Positions 18,486 to 26,532 of a stretch of DNA of 64,000 nucleotides are shown piece by piece (position 1 is the stretch's first letter; each line of letters begins with the position of its first letter). The notes beneath the pieces were generated by a model that saw only the letters and a list, made by a program, of their open reading frames with translations, ran no database searches and was not told the DNA's origin. The position numbers and the translations under genes are program-made. This stretch comes from Aristaeella lactis (GTDB taxonomy: Bacteria; Bacillota; Clostridia; Christensenellales; Aristaeellaceae), in assembly GCF_018118585.1 (NCBI RefSeq), contig NZ_CP069421.1, forward strand, positions 3,162,001 to 3,226,000. Reading direction: 5' to 3'.

Positions 18486-19385
18486 ATGGTGCTTCTGACG
18501 GATTATTTCTCCGATCTTCGCCAGCTCTTCCCTTAATTCCAGTGGTTCCAGCAATTCCGCGTCTCCCCGGAAGGACAGGATCCAGCTGAGCAGGTGCTCC
18601 CGGTCTGTGAAACCGGTGGAAAACAGGCAGTCCCCTTCCGGGGTTTCTTCATAGCAGCCGGGACCGTATTCCTCCACCAGGCGCCACCTGGATTTCCGGC
18701 TGATCCTGACAACGACATGATAGCGGTCCGGGAAAGCCTGCTCGCTCAGAAGATCCGGCATTTCCATCTGCCGGGGTGAAAAGGTTTCCTTTACCTGCAG
18801 GGAATCCATCCGGTCCAGCTTGAAAAGCCGCGGAGCGTTCTTTTCCCGGCACCAGCCCCACAGATACCAACTGCTCCACTGGAAGACCAACAGCGCCGGT
18901 TCCACCAGGCGGTCACTCTCACCGCCGGGGGAAAGATAATGGAAAGAAACCAGGCGGTGCTGTTCAATGGCACCGTGCAACAGTTCGATTTTGCCGGACA
19001 GGGAGGCTTTATGCCAGGAGGCTAAGTCGATCAGGATATGCTGGTCTCCGGGAAGCACATCGGCAGCGCCGGGACTGATCTTTTCCATCAGCTGTTTGTA
19101 CTGGCTGGTGCCGCTGACGCTGTCCAGCCCCCTCAGCCCGGAAAGAATGGCCTGCATTTCCCGGGAAGTCAGGGCAGTGCGGTCCATCCGGAAACCGTCC
19201 ATGATGCGGATGCCGCCGCCGGCACCCTGCTGCGTGACGATGGGGATACCGGCCTGGTTCAGCGCTTCAATATCCCGGTTGATGGTCCGGCGGGACACTT
19301 CAAAGCGTTTTGCCAGCTCAGGCGCGGTGGCCTGTTCCTGGTTCAGCAGAACTGAAAGGATAGCGATCAGGCGGTCAAGTTTCAT
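18480..19385 (-). CDS. WYL-domain transcriptional regulator, YafY type
   Basis: 301 residues. An N-terminal winged helix (residues 1-60, ATAPELAKRFEVSRRTINRDIEALNQAGIPI) is followed by a linker, a WYL domain around 140-215 (VSFHYLSPGG...WYLWGWCREKNAPRLFKLDRM) and a C-terminal WCX extension. WYL proteins bind nucleic acid or nucleotides and often respond to DNA damage or foreign DNA; no phage-defence genes are adjacent here. ATG at 19385 is the usual YafY start MKLDRL. The downstream YjbR-DUF3795 gene is 58 bp away and is the likeliest target. Motif AACATGACA at 19398 suggests autoregulation. Confidence 0.9.
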   Translation of the reverse strand: MKLDRLIAILSVLLNQEQATAPELAKRFEVSRRTINRDIEALNQAGIPIVTQQGAGGGIRIMDGFRMDRTALTSREMQAILSGLRGLDSVSGTSQYKQLMEKISPGAADVLPGDQHILIDLASWHKASLSGKIELLHGAIEQHRLVSFHYLSPGGESDRLVEPALLVFQWSSWYLWGWCREKNAPRLFKLDRMDSLQVKETFSPRQMEMPDLLSEQAFPDRYHVVVRISRKSRWRLVEEYGPGCYEETPEGDCLFSTGFTDREHLLSWILSFRGDAELLEPLELREELAKIGEIIRQKHHT

Positions 19386-19542
19386 AGGTATACCTCAAAC
19401 ATGACAGTATTATGACGTGTTTATATTGTGATCATACCAGATAAAAATGCTTTTAGTCAAAGAAAAGCACTTAATCCGGACCGGAAGCACGGGTGTTCTG
19501 TTTGATATAAGAAGAGAAACGCAATTATCTGCAGACCGTATG

Positions 19543-20367
19543 TCAGGTATTAGTGTTGTCCAATGATATCATACCGGGTTTTCCGGCAGCCAGGATCATG
19601 GAATAGTGTGTTGTAAACTCATGACCGGCATCAATACCGAACTGATCTTCCATATCATACCGGATCCAGGGAAGGAGGTAATGGAAAAGCAGGATGTGAT
19701 GATACTTTCCATCCGGATCCAGGACTTTCATCAGGTCTTTTTCCGAATAGGAAAAATAGTTCTCCGCGCATTCCCTGTCCCAGTTTTCCGTATACTTATA
19801 TTTCAGCATCAGATGGACCAGGTTTTTCCGAATGGATATGGGGCCGAAGCATTGCTCAAAGTCGCGGATCTGCCAGGGAGGAAGTTTGCCGCGTACAAGC
19901 CGGATCACTTCTTCCGGAACGGCAGCATCGGTGTCTCCGCTGCAATACATCATATCCCTGATTACCAGATATTGCGGGGAGATCAGACGAATAAAGGCAC
20001 TGACAGCGTTCAGATCAAAACCGTAATGGAATATCTCATGAAAAACGGAGGAATAATTGATCGCGATACGGGAAGAAGGAATGCCCATGGCGCGGATCTG
20101 CTCTTGTGCTTCAGTCATTTCCGTGAAGAACCAGGTATTCTCAATCTTCCGGCTTCGGGCAGCGTCGATCATTGCAGGATCAATATCCAGGCCGATAAAA
20201 CGCATATCAGGAAAAAGCTCATGCAGGAAAAGAATCAGGGAACCGTCCGCACAGCCGTAATCGATCAGCAGTTCTGTTCCGGGAATCTTATCCATGAAGA
20301 AAGCTTTATCCCACATGGAGCGGCGCATCCTGTCATTATAGACCTTGTAGTTTTCAATATCGGGCAT
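19543..20367 (-). CDS. SAM-dependent methyltransferase-like protein
   Basis: 274 residues. Motif I is LLIDYGCADGSL (33-44), followed by motif II FIGLDIDPAMIDAAR and later LVIRDMMYCSGDTD in the place of motif III. The C-terminal half (about residues 165-265) has no family signature I recognise. ATG at 20367 follows GGAGGAAAC. It is divergent from a MATE pump and has its own promoter. Substrate unknown. Confidence 0.78.
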   Translation of the reverse strand: MPDIENYKVYNDRMRRSMWDKAFFMDKIPGTELLIDYGCADGSLILFLHELFPDMRFIGLDIDPAMIDAARSRKIENTWFFTEMTEAQEQIRAMGIPSSRIAINYSSVFHEIFHYGFDLNAVSAFIRLISPQYLVIRDMMYCSGDTDAAVPEEVIRLVRGKLPPWQIRDFEQCFGPISIRKNLVHLMLKYKYTENWDRECAENYFSYSEKDLMKVLDPDGKYHHILLFHYLLPWIRYDMEDQFGIDAGHEFTTHYSMILAAGKPGMISLDNTNT

Positions 20368-20431
20368 GAATGTTTCCTCCGAAATAGATCAGGTTATCCG
20401 GGTTAAGATAAAAGCATTTATTACAGGATAT

Positions 20432-20459
20432 ATTATATCCGATATGTAAATATTGAAAA
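20432..20459 (-). promoter_or_regulatory. Promoter of the methyltransferase gene
   Basis: Minus strand TTTTCA (20454-20459), 16-bp spacer, TATAAT (20432-20437), about 65 bp before ATG at 20367. Confidence 0.5.
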
Positions 20460-20614
20460 ATAACAGGTTCAGAAAGATATGTCCGGTTATTTCGGCTTGA
20501 CAGGCGAACAGGTTTTATTTTATTTCTGCGGGCGGAGATGTGAACTGCTGATCAGATGATGCAGAAAAATCCGCGAAAATGCCCTGAATGGCATGGATAT
20601 GACCGGAAAATGGA

Positions 20615-20643
20615 TTGCGGAGAGGGAAGAAACGTGTTATAAC
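20615..20643 (+). promoter_or_regulatory. Promoter of the second MATE gene
   Basis: TTGCGG (20615-20620), 17-bp spacer, TATAAC (20638-20643), 40 bp ahead of the start codon. Confidence 0.6.
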
Positions 20644-20682
20644 ATCGCAGGCAAACCAGGAGGTTTGCGGAAGGAGTACTGA

Positions 20683-22086
20683 ATGGCCCGTTCCATGATG
20701 AAAGATCTTACGGAAGGAAAGCCGCTGAAGCTTGTCCTTTCCTTTGCGTTCCCGCTTCTGTTCGGAATGCTGTTCCAGCAGTTTTACAGCTTTGTGGATA
20801 CGGCGATCGTCGGCCGGTATCTGGGAGCGGAAAAACTGGCGGCGGTCGGCGCGACCGGCTCGGTGAATTTCCTGGTGATCGGCCTGTGCCTGGGCTTCTG
20901 CTCCGGTTTTGCAATCCCGATTGCCCAGGCGTTCGGCGCGAAGAATGAGCATGAGGTGCGCCGGAGCGCATGGCATGCGGCAGTGCTCTGCGTTGTGCTG
21001 AGCCTGGTGTTTGGCCTGGCAGCCACGCTGCTGTGCAAACCGCTGCTGCGGCTCATGAATACGCCGGAGGAGATCCTGGATTCTTCCGCAAGCTATATCC
21101 GGATCATCTTTGCGGCGATCCCCTGCTGTGTGCTGTATAACATGGCGAGCGGAATCCTGCGTTCTCTGGGAGACAGCCGGACGCCGGTTGTGTTTCTTGT
21201 ACTTGCTTCCCTGGTGAATATCGCGCTGGATCTTGTACTGATCATTTACTGCGGCATGGATGTGGCAGGGGCAGCAGTAGCTACGGCCATCAGCCAGCTG
21301 GTCTCCGGACTGGGCTGCCTGATCGTGATCATGCGGAAGTTCCCGATCCTGAAGCTGACAAAGGAAGACCGGCGGTTTTCCATGAAACGGGCCCGTTCCA
21401 TGCTGGGGATAGGCCTGCCCATGGGCCTGCAGTTTTCCATCACAGCCATCGGATCGGTCGTGGTTCAGTGGTCGGTGAACGGCCTGGGAGTGAACGCGGT
21501 GGCCGCGGTGAGCGCCGCTGTCAAACTGAGCATGTTCTTTGCCTGTGTGTTTGATGCCCTGGCATCCACTATGGCGACCTTTGCCGGGCAGAACACCGGA
21601 GCACGGAAACTGGACCGGGTTCGGCAGGGACTTCGTGCCGCGTCTGAAGTGGGGATTATTTACTGTGTGCTTGCCCTGGGTGTGGTGCTGCTGTTCGGCG
21701 ATAAAATGCTGGGACTGTTTATTGACAGCGGGGAAAATGCCGCTGTTATGGAACTGGCATTCCACTACCTGAAGATCAATGCCTCATTCTATATTCCGCT
21801 GCTGTTTGTGAACATTGTGAGGTTGTGCATCCAGGGAATGGGATACACCCGGATCGCAATGTTCGCCGGCTTGTCCGAGATGGTGGCGCGGGTTGCGGTG
21901 GCATTGCTGGTTGTACCTGCTGCCGGTTTTACCGGCGCCTGCTTTGCCAATCCGGCGGCCTGGGTGATGGCGGATCTGTTCCTTTTCCCCTGTTATTTCC
22001 GGCTGCTGAAATCCCTGAGCGGGAGAATGGCAACCGGCAAAGAAGAATGGAAAGAATCCAGAACAAGGATACACAGGGTTGCCTGA
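20683..22086 (+). CDS. MATE-family efflux transporter
   Basis: 467 residues with about 12 hydrophobic segments. SFAFPLLFGMLFQQFYSFVDTAIVGRYLG is the MATE N-terminal half signature, and the repeat restarts near GIGLPMGLQFSITAIGS. It differs from the MATE protein at 7634 (the FxQxFYSFVDTAIVG form is typical of the DinF/NorM-like clostridial group), so the two pumps are different branches. ATG at 20683 follows GGAAGGAGTACTGA. Substrate unknown. A repeated leader starts 15 bp after its stop. Confidence 0.93.
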   Translation: MARSMMKDLTEGKPLKLVLSFAFPLLFGMLFQQFYSFVDTAIVGRYLGAEKLAAVGATGSVNFLVIGLCLGFCSGFAIPIAQAFGAKNEHEVRRSAWHAAVLCVVLSLVFGLAATLLCKPLLRLMNTPEEILDSSASYIRIIFAAIPCCVLYNMASGILRSLGDSRTPVVFLVLASLVNIALDLVLIIYCGMDVAGAAVATAISQLVSGLGCLIVIMRKFPILKLTKEDRRFSMKRARSMLGIGLPMGLQFSITAIGSVVVQWSVNGLGVNAVAAVSAAVKLSMFFACVFDALASTMATFAGQNTGARKLDRVRQGLRAASEVGIIYCVLALGVVLLFGDKMLGLFIDSGENAAVMELAFHYLKINASFYIPLLFVNIVRLCIQGMGYTRIAMFAGLSEMVARVAVALLVVPAAGFTGACFANPAAWVMADLFLFPCYFRLLKSLSGRMATGKEEWKESRTRIHRVA

Positions 22087-22100
22087 AAGCAAATTATCAT

Positions 22101-22160
22101 CATCTTTTAATCTGATCTCCTTTTTCGGACCTCCCCGCGGATATACAATGAAAGCAAGCT
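22101..22160 (+). repeat. Leader repeat, copy A (ahead of GNAT gene)
   Basis: A 52-bp core (22103-22154) matches 26441-26492 at 42 of 52 positions; both end in GCGGATATAC and both lie upstream of a plus-strand gene. TATACAAT inside could be a -10 element, with no good -35. Confidence 0.6.
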
Positions 22161-22184
22161 TATCCGCTGAGGAGGTTTTTTGTT

Positions 22185-22775
22185 ATGAGTTATGAGATTA
22201 TGGAATACGCGCGCCTGTCGATTGCGCAGAAAAGCCAGGCTGTGGATCTGTTTATGGAAGGCTTCGGCCATATGATGACCTTTTCCAGAGACGAGAAACT
22301 GAAAAAGGAACTGATGCTTGAGATCTTCCATCCAACCCTGTTCAGATGCTATGTGGAAAACGGAAAGGTACTGGGTCTGCTGGGAATCGCCACAGATGAA
22401 ATACGACCGATTGATTTCCGTCAGGACACCTGTGTGAGGCTGTTCGGAAGGCTGAAGGGAGCCATGATCAGCAAACAGATGAACGCCATTTTCCAGAAAC
22501 CGGTTGTGAGTTTCCGGGACGAGCTGTATATTGATGTGCTTGTGACGGGAAGTGAAGCGAGACGGAAAGGGGTGGCCTCCGCGCTGCTGAATGAAGTGCT
22601 TGGACAGAAACGATATTCAGTCTGCTATCTGCATGTGTTTTCCAATAATGAGCCGGCTATCAGTTTTTACAGGAAGCACGGCTTTTCTGTAGACAGAGAG
22701 GAAAAATCATCGCTGATGCGTTTTCTGGGAAAAGGAAGCGGATATCCCATCCGGATGAAGAAAGATCTGGTGTAA
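22185..22775 (+). CDS. GNAT-family N-acetyltransferase
   Basis: 196 residues, a single GNAT domain. The acetyl-CoA binding loop is SEARRKGVASALL (near residue 124), and the C-terminal NNEPAISFYRKHGFSV is the family end motif. The N-terminal MSYEIMEYARLSIAQKSQAV is longer than usual. Substrate unknown. ATG at 22185 follows GAGGAGG. It is preceded by a leader sequence that is also found before the CPBP gene at 26533. MBL hydrolase and another GNAT follow with gaps of 99 and 22 bp. Confidence 0.88.
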   Translation: MSYEIMEYARLSIAQKSQAVDLFMEGFGHMMTFSRDEKLKKELMLEIFHPTLFRCYVENGKVLGLLGIATDEIRPIDFRQDTCVRLFGRLKGAMISKQMNAIFQKPVVSFRDELYIDVLVTGSEARRKGVASALLNEVLGQKRYSVCYLHVFSNNEPAISFYRKHGFSVDREEKSSLMRFLGKGSGYPIRMKKDLV

Positions 22776-22799
22776 GAAACGGCAGGTTACTGCACTGCT

Positions 22800-22828
22800 T
22801 TTTCAATCCTGATCATGCGTGATATACT
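22800..22828 (+). promoter_or_regulatory. Promoter of the MBL hydrolase gene
   Basis: TTTTCA (22800-22805), 17 bp, TATACT (22823-22828). It overlaps an upstream in-frame ATG at 22815, which supports the downstream start at 22875. Confidence 0.5.
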
Positions 22829-22874
22829 GTTATTCATTCCTGAAGACAGATCTATTCAGGCATGGAGGAACGGA

Positions 22875-23510
22875 ATGATACAGGTTAAGCGAATCAAAGG
22901 CGGAACGGACAACTGCTATCTGGTCACGGACGGCAGCAAGGCCATCCTGGTGGATACTGCCAGTAAAAGAAATATAGACCTTGTCATGGCAGAATGTGAC
23001 CGGTATGAGATGAAGCTGATTGTACTGACGCATGTTCATTTTGACCATGCTGAGAACGCAGCGGAGCTTTCAAAAAGATACGGGATTCCCGTGGCTGTTC
23101 ACAAAAAGGACGAGGAGCTTTTCGAAAGCTTTGACAAGCAGCCGCTGCAATCTTCCGGCCTGGTGGGACGGGCAGTGCTTGGCGCCTCCCTGAAGGTTCT
23201 GAGGAAGACAAAAGTGGAGCGCCCGGACAACCTGATCTATATCCGGGAAGGTGATGACCTCAGCGAATACGGAATCCCGGCCAGGGTGACGGAACTGCCG
23301 GGACATACCCTCGGCTCCATCGGCGTGGATGTGGACGAAAAGCATCTGTTCGTGGGCGACGCGCTGGACAACTGGATCCTGCCTGGAACAGCCCATCTTT
23401 TCCATGACAGGAACGCGGCCAGGGCCAGTGCGGAGAAGATCAGGAAACTGGGCGAGCGGACGATCTATTGCGGACACGGGAATCCTACCGTGCAGAAGAA
23501 CCGGAAATAA
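22875..23510 (+). CDS. Metallo-beta-lactamase-fold hydrolase
   Basis: 211 residues with the MBL zinc motif THVHFDHA (His53, His55, Asp57, His58), the third histidine in ELPGHTLGSIG and the bridging Asp in FVGDALDNW. ATG at 22875 follows GGAGG by 6 nt; the longer frame from 22815 would place its start inside the promoter. Family members include glyoxalase II, lactonases and thioesterases; no sequence feature decides. The next gene, a GNAT, is 22 bp downstream, so the two are co-transcribed. Confidence 0.9.
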   Translation: MIQVKRIKGGTDNCYLVTDGSKAILVDTASKRNIDLVMAECDRYEMKLIVLTHVHFDHAENAAELSKRYGIPVAVHKKDEELFESFDKQPLQSSGLVGRAVLGASLKVLRKTKVERPDNLIYIREGDDLSEYGIPARVTELPGHTLGSIGVDVDEKHLFVGDALDNWILPGTAHLFHDRNAARASAEKIRKLGERTIYCGHGNPTVQKNRK

Positions 23511-23532
23511 AGTCTTCAGACGGGGATAGGGT

Positions 23533-24054
23533 ATGGACGGAAATGAACTGGTGCTGGTATGTCCCTCAGAGGATATGGAGGAAGAGGTACTCCGGTACAA
23601 AGAGGAACACTTTGCCTGCGGTGATATGCAGGTTCATGGAAGCGGCGGTCTGGCATACTATGACAGATACGATGAATGGCTGAACCGGATCCGGTCCATG
23701 AGGAGAAACACCACCGATAATCCTGTGCAGACAAGCACATTCTTTTCAAGACGTGTCACAGACGGAAAACTGATCGGATGCATCAAGATTCATCACACCC
23801 TGACAGATGAACTGGAAAGCGGCGGCCATATCGCTTATGGAATCAGGCCGTCTGAACGCGGGAAAGGATACGGGAGACAGCAGCTGCTGCTCTGCCTTGA
23901 ATATGCCAGGCAGCTGCAGATGAAGCAGGTGATCATAGCATGCGACAGGGACAATGCCGCATCCGCGAAGACCGCCATGAGCTGCGGAGGAAGACTGGTA
24001 AAGGAATTTGAAGAGGATGGAATCCCCAAACAGCATTATCTGATAGAGGTATAA
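23533..24054 (+). CDS. GNAT-family N-acetyltransferase
   Basis: 173 residues. Motif A is YGIRPSERGKGYGRQQL (residues 97-113), preceded by IGCIKIHHTL and followed by VIIACDRDNAASAKTAMSCGG, which resembles ribosomal-protein or small-molecule acetyltransferases of the YjdJ kind. ATG at 23533 follows GGGGATAGGG. Substrate unknown. It is second after the MBL gene and closed by a hairpin. Confidence 0.9.
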   Translation: MDGNELVLVCPSEDMEEEVLRYKEEHFACGDMQVHGSGGLAYYDRYDEWLNRIRSMRRNTTDNPVQTSTFFSRRVTDGKLIGCIKIHHTLTDELESGGHIAYGIRPSERGKGYGRQQLLLCLEYARQLQMKQVIIACDRDNAASAKTAMSCGGRLVKEFEEDGIPKQHYLIEV

Positions 24055-24061
24055 ATACGAA

Positions 24062-24084
24062 GGGACCGGCTTCAGGCCAGTCCC
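24062..24084. terminator. Terminator between GNAT and cysS
   Basis: GGGACCGGC and GCCAGTCCC pair with one mismatch around a 5-nt loop, between convergent genes. The T tract TGTTTGT is modest. Confidence 0.6.
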
Positions 24085-24109
24085 TGTTTGTATGGTTTTG
24101 TATCACGGT

Positions 24110-25546
24110 TTATCCGCGGGTCCAGCGAACACCGTCCTTGGTATCAATGATCGTGATTCCCATAGCGGCCAGTTCGTCACGGATCCGGTCAGCTTCCGCC
24201 CAGTTTTTCTCTTTGCGGGCCTGCTGGCGGGCCTCGATCAGGCGGCTGATCTCGGGATCGTCCTCACCCTGTGCGTTCTGTTCCGCAGCAGCTTGTGAAT
24301 TGCGGGCAGCAGCGGCCTTTGCCAGCAGATCCAGGCAGAGGACCTGGTCAAACTGACCGATCAGGGCAAGCTTTGTTTTGTCATTGATGTCCGCTTTCAG
24401 AACATCATAGAGGACCGTAACCGCCAGCGAGGTATTCAGATCGTTATCAAGAGCGGCTCTGAACTTGGCTTCGAGTGCGGCCGCACCTTCGCTGTCATAT
24501 TCCGCAGGATCATCCGGATTCAGCGCCGCGATCCGGTCGATTAGTTTACGGTAAGTCTGGGAAGCGTTATCAAGATTGTCGAAAGAGAATACCAGGGTCT
24601 TGCGGTAATGACTCTGCAGGCAGAACAGACGGTAGGCCAGCGGGTCATACCCTTTCTGCTGAAGCAGGGAGACGGTAAGGAATTCTCCCTTGGACTTTGA
24701 CATCTTGCCGGACTGGTCATTCAGGTGGTGAACATGGAACCAGTAATTGCACCACTTATGGCCGAGGTAGGCTTCACTCTGCGCGATCTCATTTGTGTGA
24801 TGGGGGAAAGCGTTGTCGATACCGCCGCAGTGGATGTCCAGCTTTTCTCCGCAGTACTTCATGCTGATGCAGGAGCATTCAATATGCCATCCGGGATAGC
24901 CCACACCCCAGGGGGAATCCCATTTCAAAGCCTGGTTTTCAAATTTGGACTTTGTGAACCACAGCACGAAGTCCGCCTTGTTGCGCTTGTTGTCATCGGC
25001 TTCCACATCATCCCGGACGCCGACGGCCAGGTCTTCTTCCTTAAAGTCCTGGAAAACATAATACTTCTTCAGCTTGCTTGTATCAAAATAGATGTTTTCT
25101 CCGGCACGGTAAGCATAGCCGTCCTCAAGAAGCTTCTCAATAACGCGGATAAATTCATCAATGCATCCGGTAGCGGGCTGCACCACGTCCGGAGTCTTGA
25201 TGTTCAGTTTCGCGCAGTCATCGAAGAACGCGTCTGTATAGAACTTCGCGATTTCCATGACGGTTTTATTCTCGCGCTGCGCACCCTTCAGCATCTTGTC
25301 TTCGCCGGTGTCAGCGTCACTGGCAAGATGGCCGACGTCAGTGATGTTCATGACGCGCAGCACATCCAGACCGGAATAGCGCAGGTATTTTTCGAGAATA
25401 TCCTCCATGATGTAGGTACGGAGGTTGCCGATATGCGCATAGTGGTAAACGGTCGGTCCGCAGGTATAGAGCTTAACTTTTCCGGGCTCGTTCGGAATGA
25501 ACTCTTCCTTCAGATGCGAAAGGGAATTGTACAGAAACATTGGCAT
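24110..25546 (-). CDS. cysS: Cysteinyl-tRNA synthetase
   Basis: Charges tRNA-Cys with cysteine. 478 residues, the normal length. The HIGH-type motif is HIGN (38-41), the zinc ligand Cys29 is in YTCGPTV, WHIECS (220-225) follows, and KMSKS is at 281-285. The C-terminal anticodon-binding helices end in ELAAMGITIIDTKDG. The AAAGGAG site is 3 nt before ATG at 25546 but 9 nt before ATG at 25540, so the shorter start is also possible. It is preceded by a Cys-specific T-box, so it is induced by uncharged tRNA-Cys. Apparently a single-gene transcript. Confidence 0.97.
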   Translation of the reverse strand: MPMFLYNSLSHLKEEFIPNEPGKVKLYTCGPTVYHYAHIGNLRTYIMEDILEKYLRYSGLDVLRVMNITDVGHLASDADTGEDKMLKGAQRENKTVMEIAKFYTDAFFDDCAKLNIKTPDVVQPATGCIDEFIRVIEKLLEDGYAYRAGENIYFDTSKLKKYYVFQDFKEEDLAVGVRDDVEADDNKRNKADFVLWFTKSKFENQALKWDSPWGVGYPGWHIECSCISMKYCGEKLDIHCGGIDNAFPHHTNEIAQSEAYLGHKWCNYWFHVHHLNDQSGKMSKSKGEFLTVSLLQQKGYDPLAYRLFCLQSHYRKTLVFSFDNLDNASQTYRKLIDRIAALNPDDPAEYDSEGAAALEAKFRAALDNDLNTSLAVTVLYDVLKADINDKTKLALIGQFDQVLCLDLLAKAAAARNSQAAAEQNAQGEDDPEISRLIEARQQARKEKNWAEADRIRDELAAMGITIIDTKDGVRWTRG

Positions 25547-25573
25547 GATCTCCTTTCCTTGTCAGCAGGGATG

Positions 25574-25795
25574 AAAAAAGCCTCCTGCTGTCCTGTAACA
25601 GCAAGAGGCGATACTATCGCGGTTCCACTCTCATTTATCACTCAAACAGCCGATAACGGGGCAATCCGGGGACATTACTCCCACGCTCCAGGGCGCACTT
25701 CGTAATCTTGTGATCCGGAGCGGCTTTCAGCCGATGACCGCTCTTCTCTGTGGAACGCTTCGGAATACTACTCTTCCCGTTCATAGCGTGATACA
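25574..25795 (-). promoter_or_regulatory. T-box riboswitch, tRNA-Cys
   Basis: Senses the charging state of tRNA-Cys and controls termination ahead of cysS. The specifier codon is TGC (25695-25697 read on minus). The T-box core is AGAGTGGAACCGC (25619-25631); the variable base A is expected to pair with the U73 discriminator of tRNA-Cys, an independent confirmation. The terminator GCCTCTTGCTG/CAGCAGGAGGC is followed by TTTTTT (25574-25579). Confidence 0.93.
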
Positions 25796-25801
25796 GGATG
25801 T

Positions 25802-25830
25802 ATTTTAGTACTTGAAGCCGTCAGCGTCAA
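25802..25830 (-). promoter_or_regulatory. Promoter of the cysS T-box transcript
   Basis: Minus strand TTGACG (25825-25830), 17-bp spacer, TAAAAT (25802-25807), immediately before the T-box. Confidence 0.7.
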
Positions 25831-25935
25831 GAGGACAGGGCAAAAGCACAGAAACAGGTTGAAATGTGCCTGCGTTTCTGGCATCATAGAAAAAGACAAC
25901 TGATCAATGAAAAGCGGTATACCCGGAGGCGGAAG

Positions 25936-26319
25936 ATGGAATACAGGATTGATGACAGGCAGCTGAATGCGGCAGTATTTATCGCATTTGTCAATAAAGT
26001 TTGGCCGGGAAAATATGACGCGGACAGGACGGCGGAGGCATTATCAAAAACACTGAACATCACTGCCTATGACGGTGAAACGCTGGTTGAGTGCCTGCGT
26101 ATCCTGACAGACGGCTATTTCTTCGGCACGATAACCGAAATGCTTGTGCTGCCGGAATATCAAAGGCAGGGAATCGGCAGCAGGCTTCTTCAGCTGGCCA
26201 GGGAGAATACCCCGACGATGCTGTATTTCGGGGCACAGCCGACCGCTGAGCAGTTCTATGAGAAGAACGGATGCCCAAAAGGCTTCCAGTCATATACGAT
26301 CGAAAAGAAAAGGCAATGA
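25936..26319 (+). CDS. GNAT-family N-acetyltransferase, short
   Basis: 127 residues. LPEYQRQGIGSRLLQLA is motif A, and YFGAQPTAEQFYEKNGCPKGFQSY is the usual C-terminal strand pattern. The start ATG at 25936 lies after GGAGGCGGAAG; a longer open frame from 25864 has no ribosome site. It is divergent from cysS, closed by an intrinsic terminator, and may be involved in self-protection or metabolite acetylation. Substrate unknown. Confidence 0.87.
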   Translation: MEYRIDDRQLNAAVFIAFVNKVWPGKYDADRTAEALSKTLNITAYDGETLVECLRILTDGYFFGTITEMLVLPEYQRQGIGSRLLQLARENTPTMLYFGAQPTAEQFYEKNGCPKGFQSYTIEKKRQ

Positions 26320-26395
26320 TATGAAGAAATGTATCCTGAAGATGTCATAGAAATAAACGCTGTTGATTATTGATTATATTGCATTATCAAATGAA

Positions 26396-26425
26396 GCGGA
26401 CGCTGTTTCCAGCGTCCGCTTTTTT
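26396..26425 (+). terminator. Intrinsic terminator after the GNAT gene
   Basis: GCGGACGCTG, TTTC loop, CAGCGTCCGC, then TTTTTT: a perfect 10-bp stem. Confidence 0.92.
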
Positions 26426-26437
26426 AACAAAATATCA

Positions 26438-26495
26438 TTTTCTTTTAATCAGTTCTCCTTTATTGATCCTCCCTGCGGATATACCATAAAGGTAA
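26438..26495 (+). repeat. Leader repeat, copy B (ahead of CPBP gene)
   Basis: Matches the leader at 22101-22160 over 52 bp with 10 mismatches, including TCTTTTAATC, TCTCC and GCGGATATAC. It lies 40 bp before the CPBP start and starts right after a terminator. Confidence 0.6.
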
Positions 26496-26532
26496 CAGAA
26501 TAAGACTAATTGGATTCAGAAAGGGAAGAATT

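Larger units (their letters stand above)
20368..20682. other. Divergent intergenic region, methyltransferase / MATE
   Basis: 315 bp with no gene. It contains the minus-strand promoter at 20432-20459, the plus-strand promoter at 20615-20643, a second possible plus -35 (TTGACA, about 20497) and a small dyad ATGCC-tgaat-GGCAT. Confidence 0.5.

Noticed and set aside
22815-22874. Extended N-terminus for the MBL hydrolase
   Set aside because: It overlaps the -10 element; ATG at 22875 has a GGAGG site and the normal family start.
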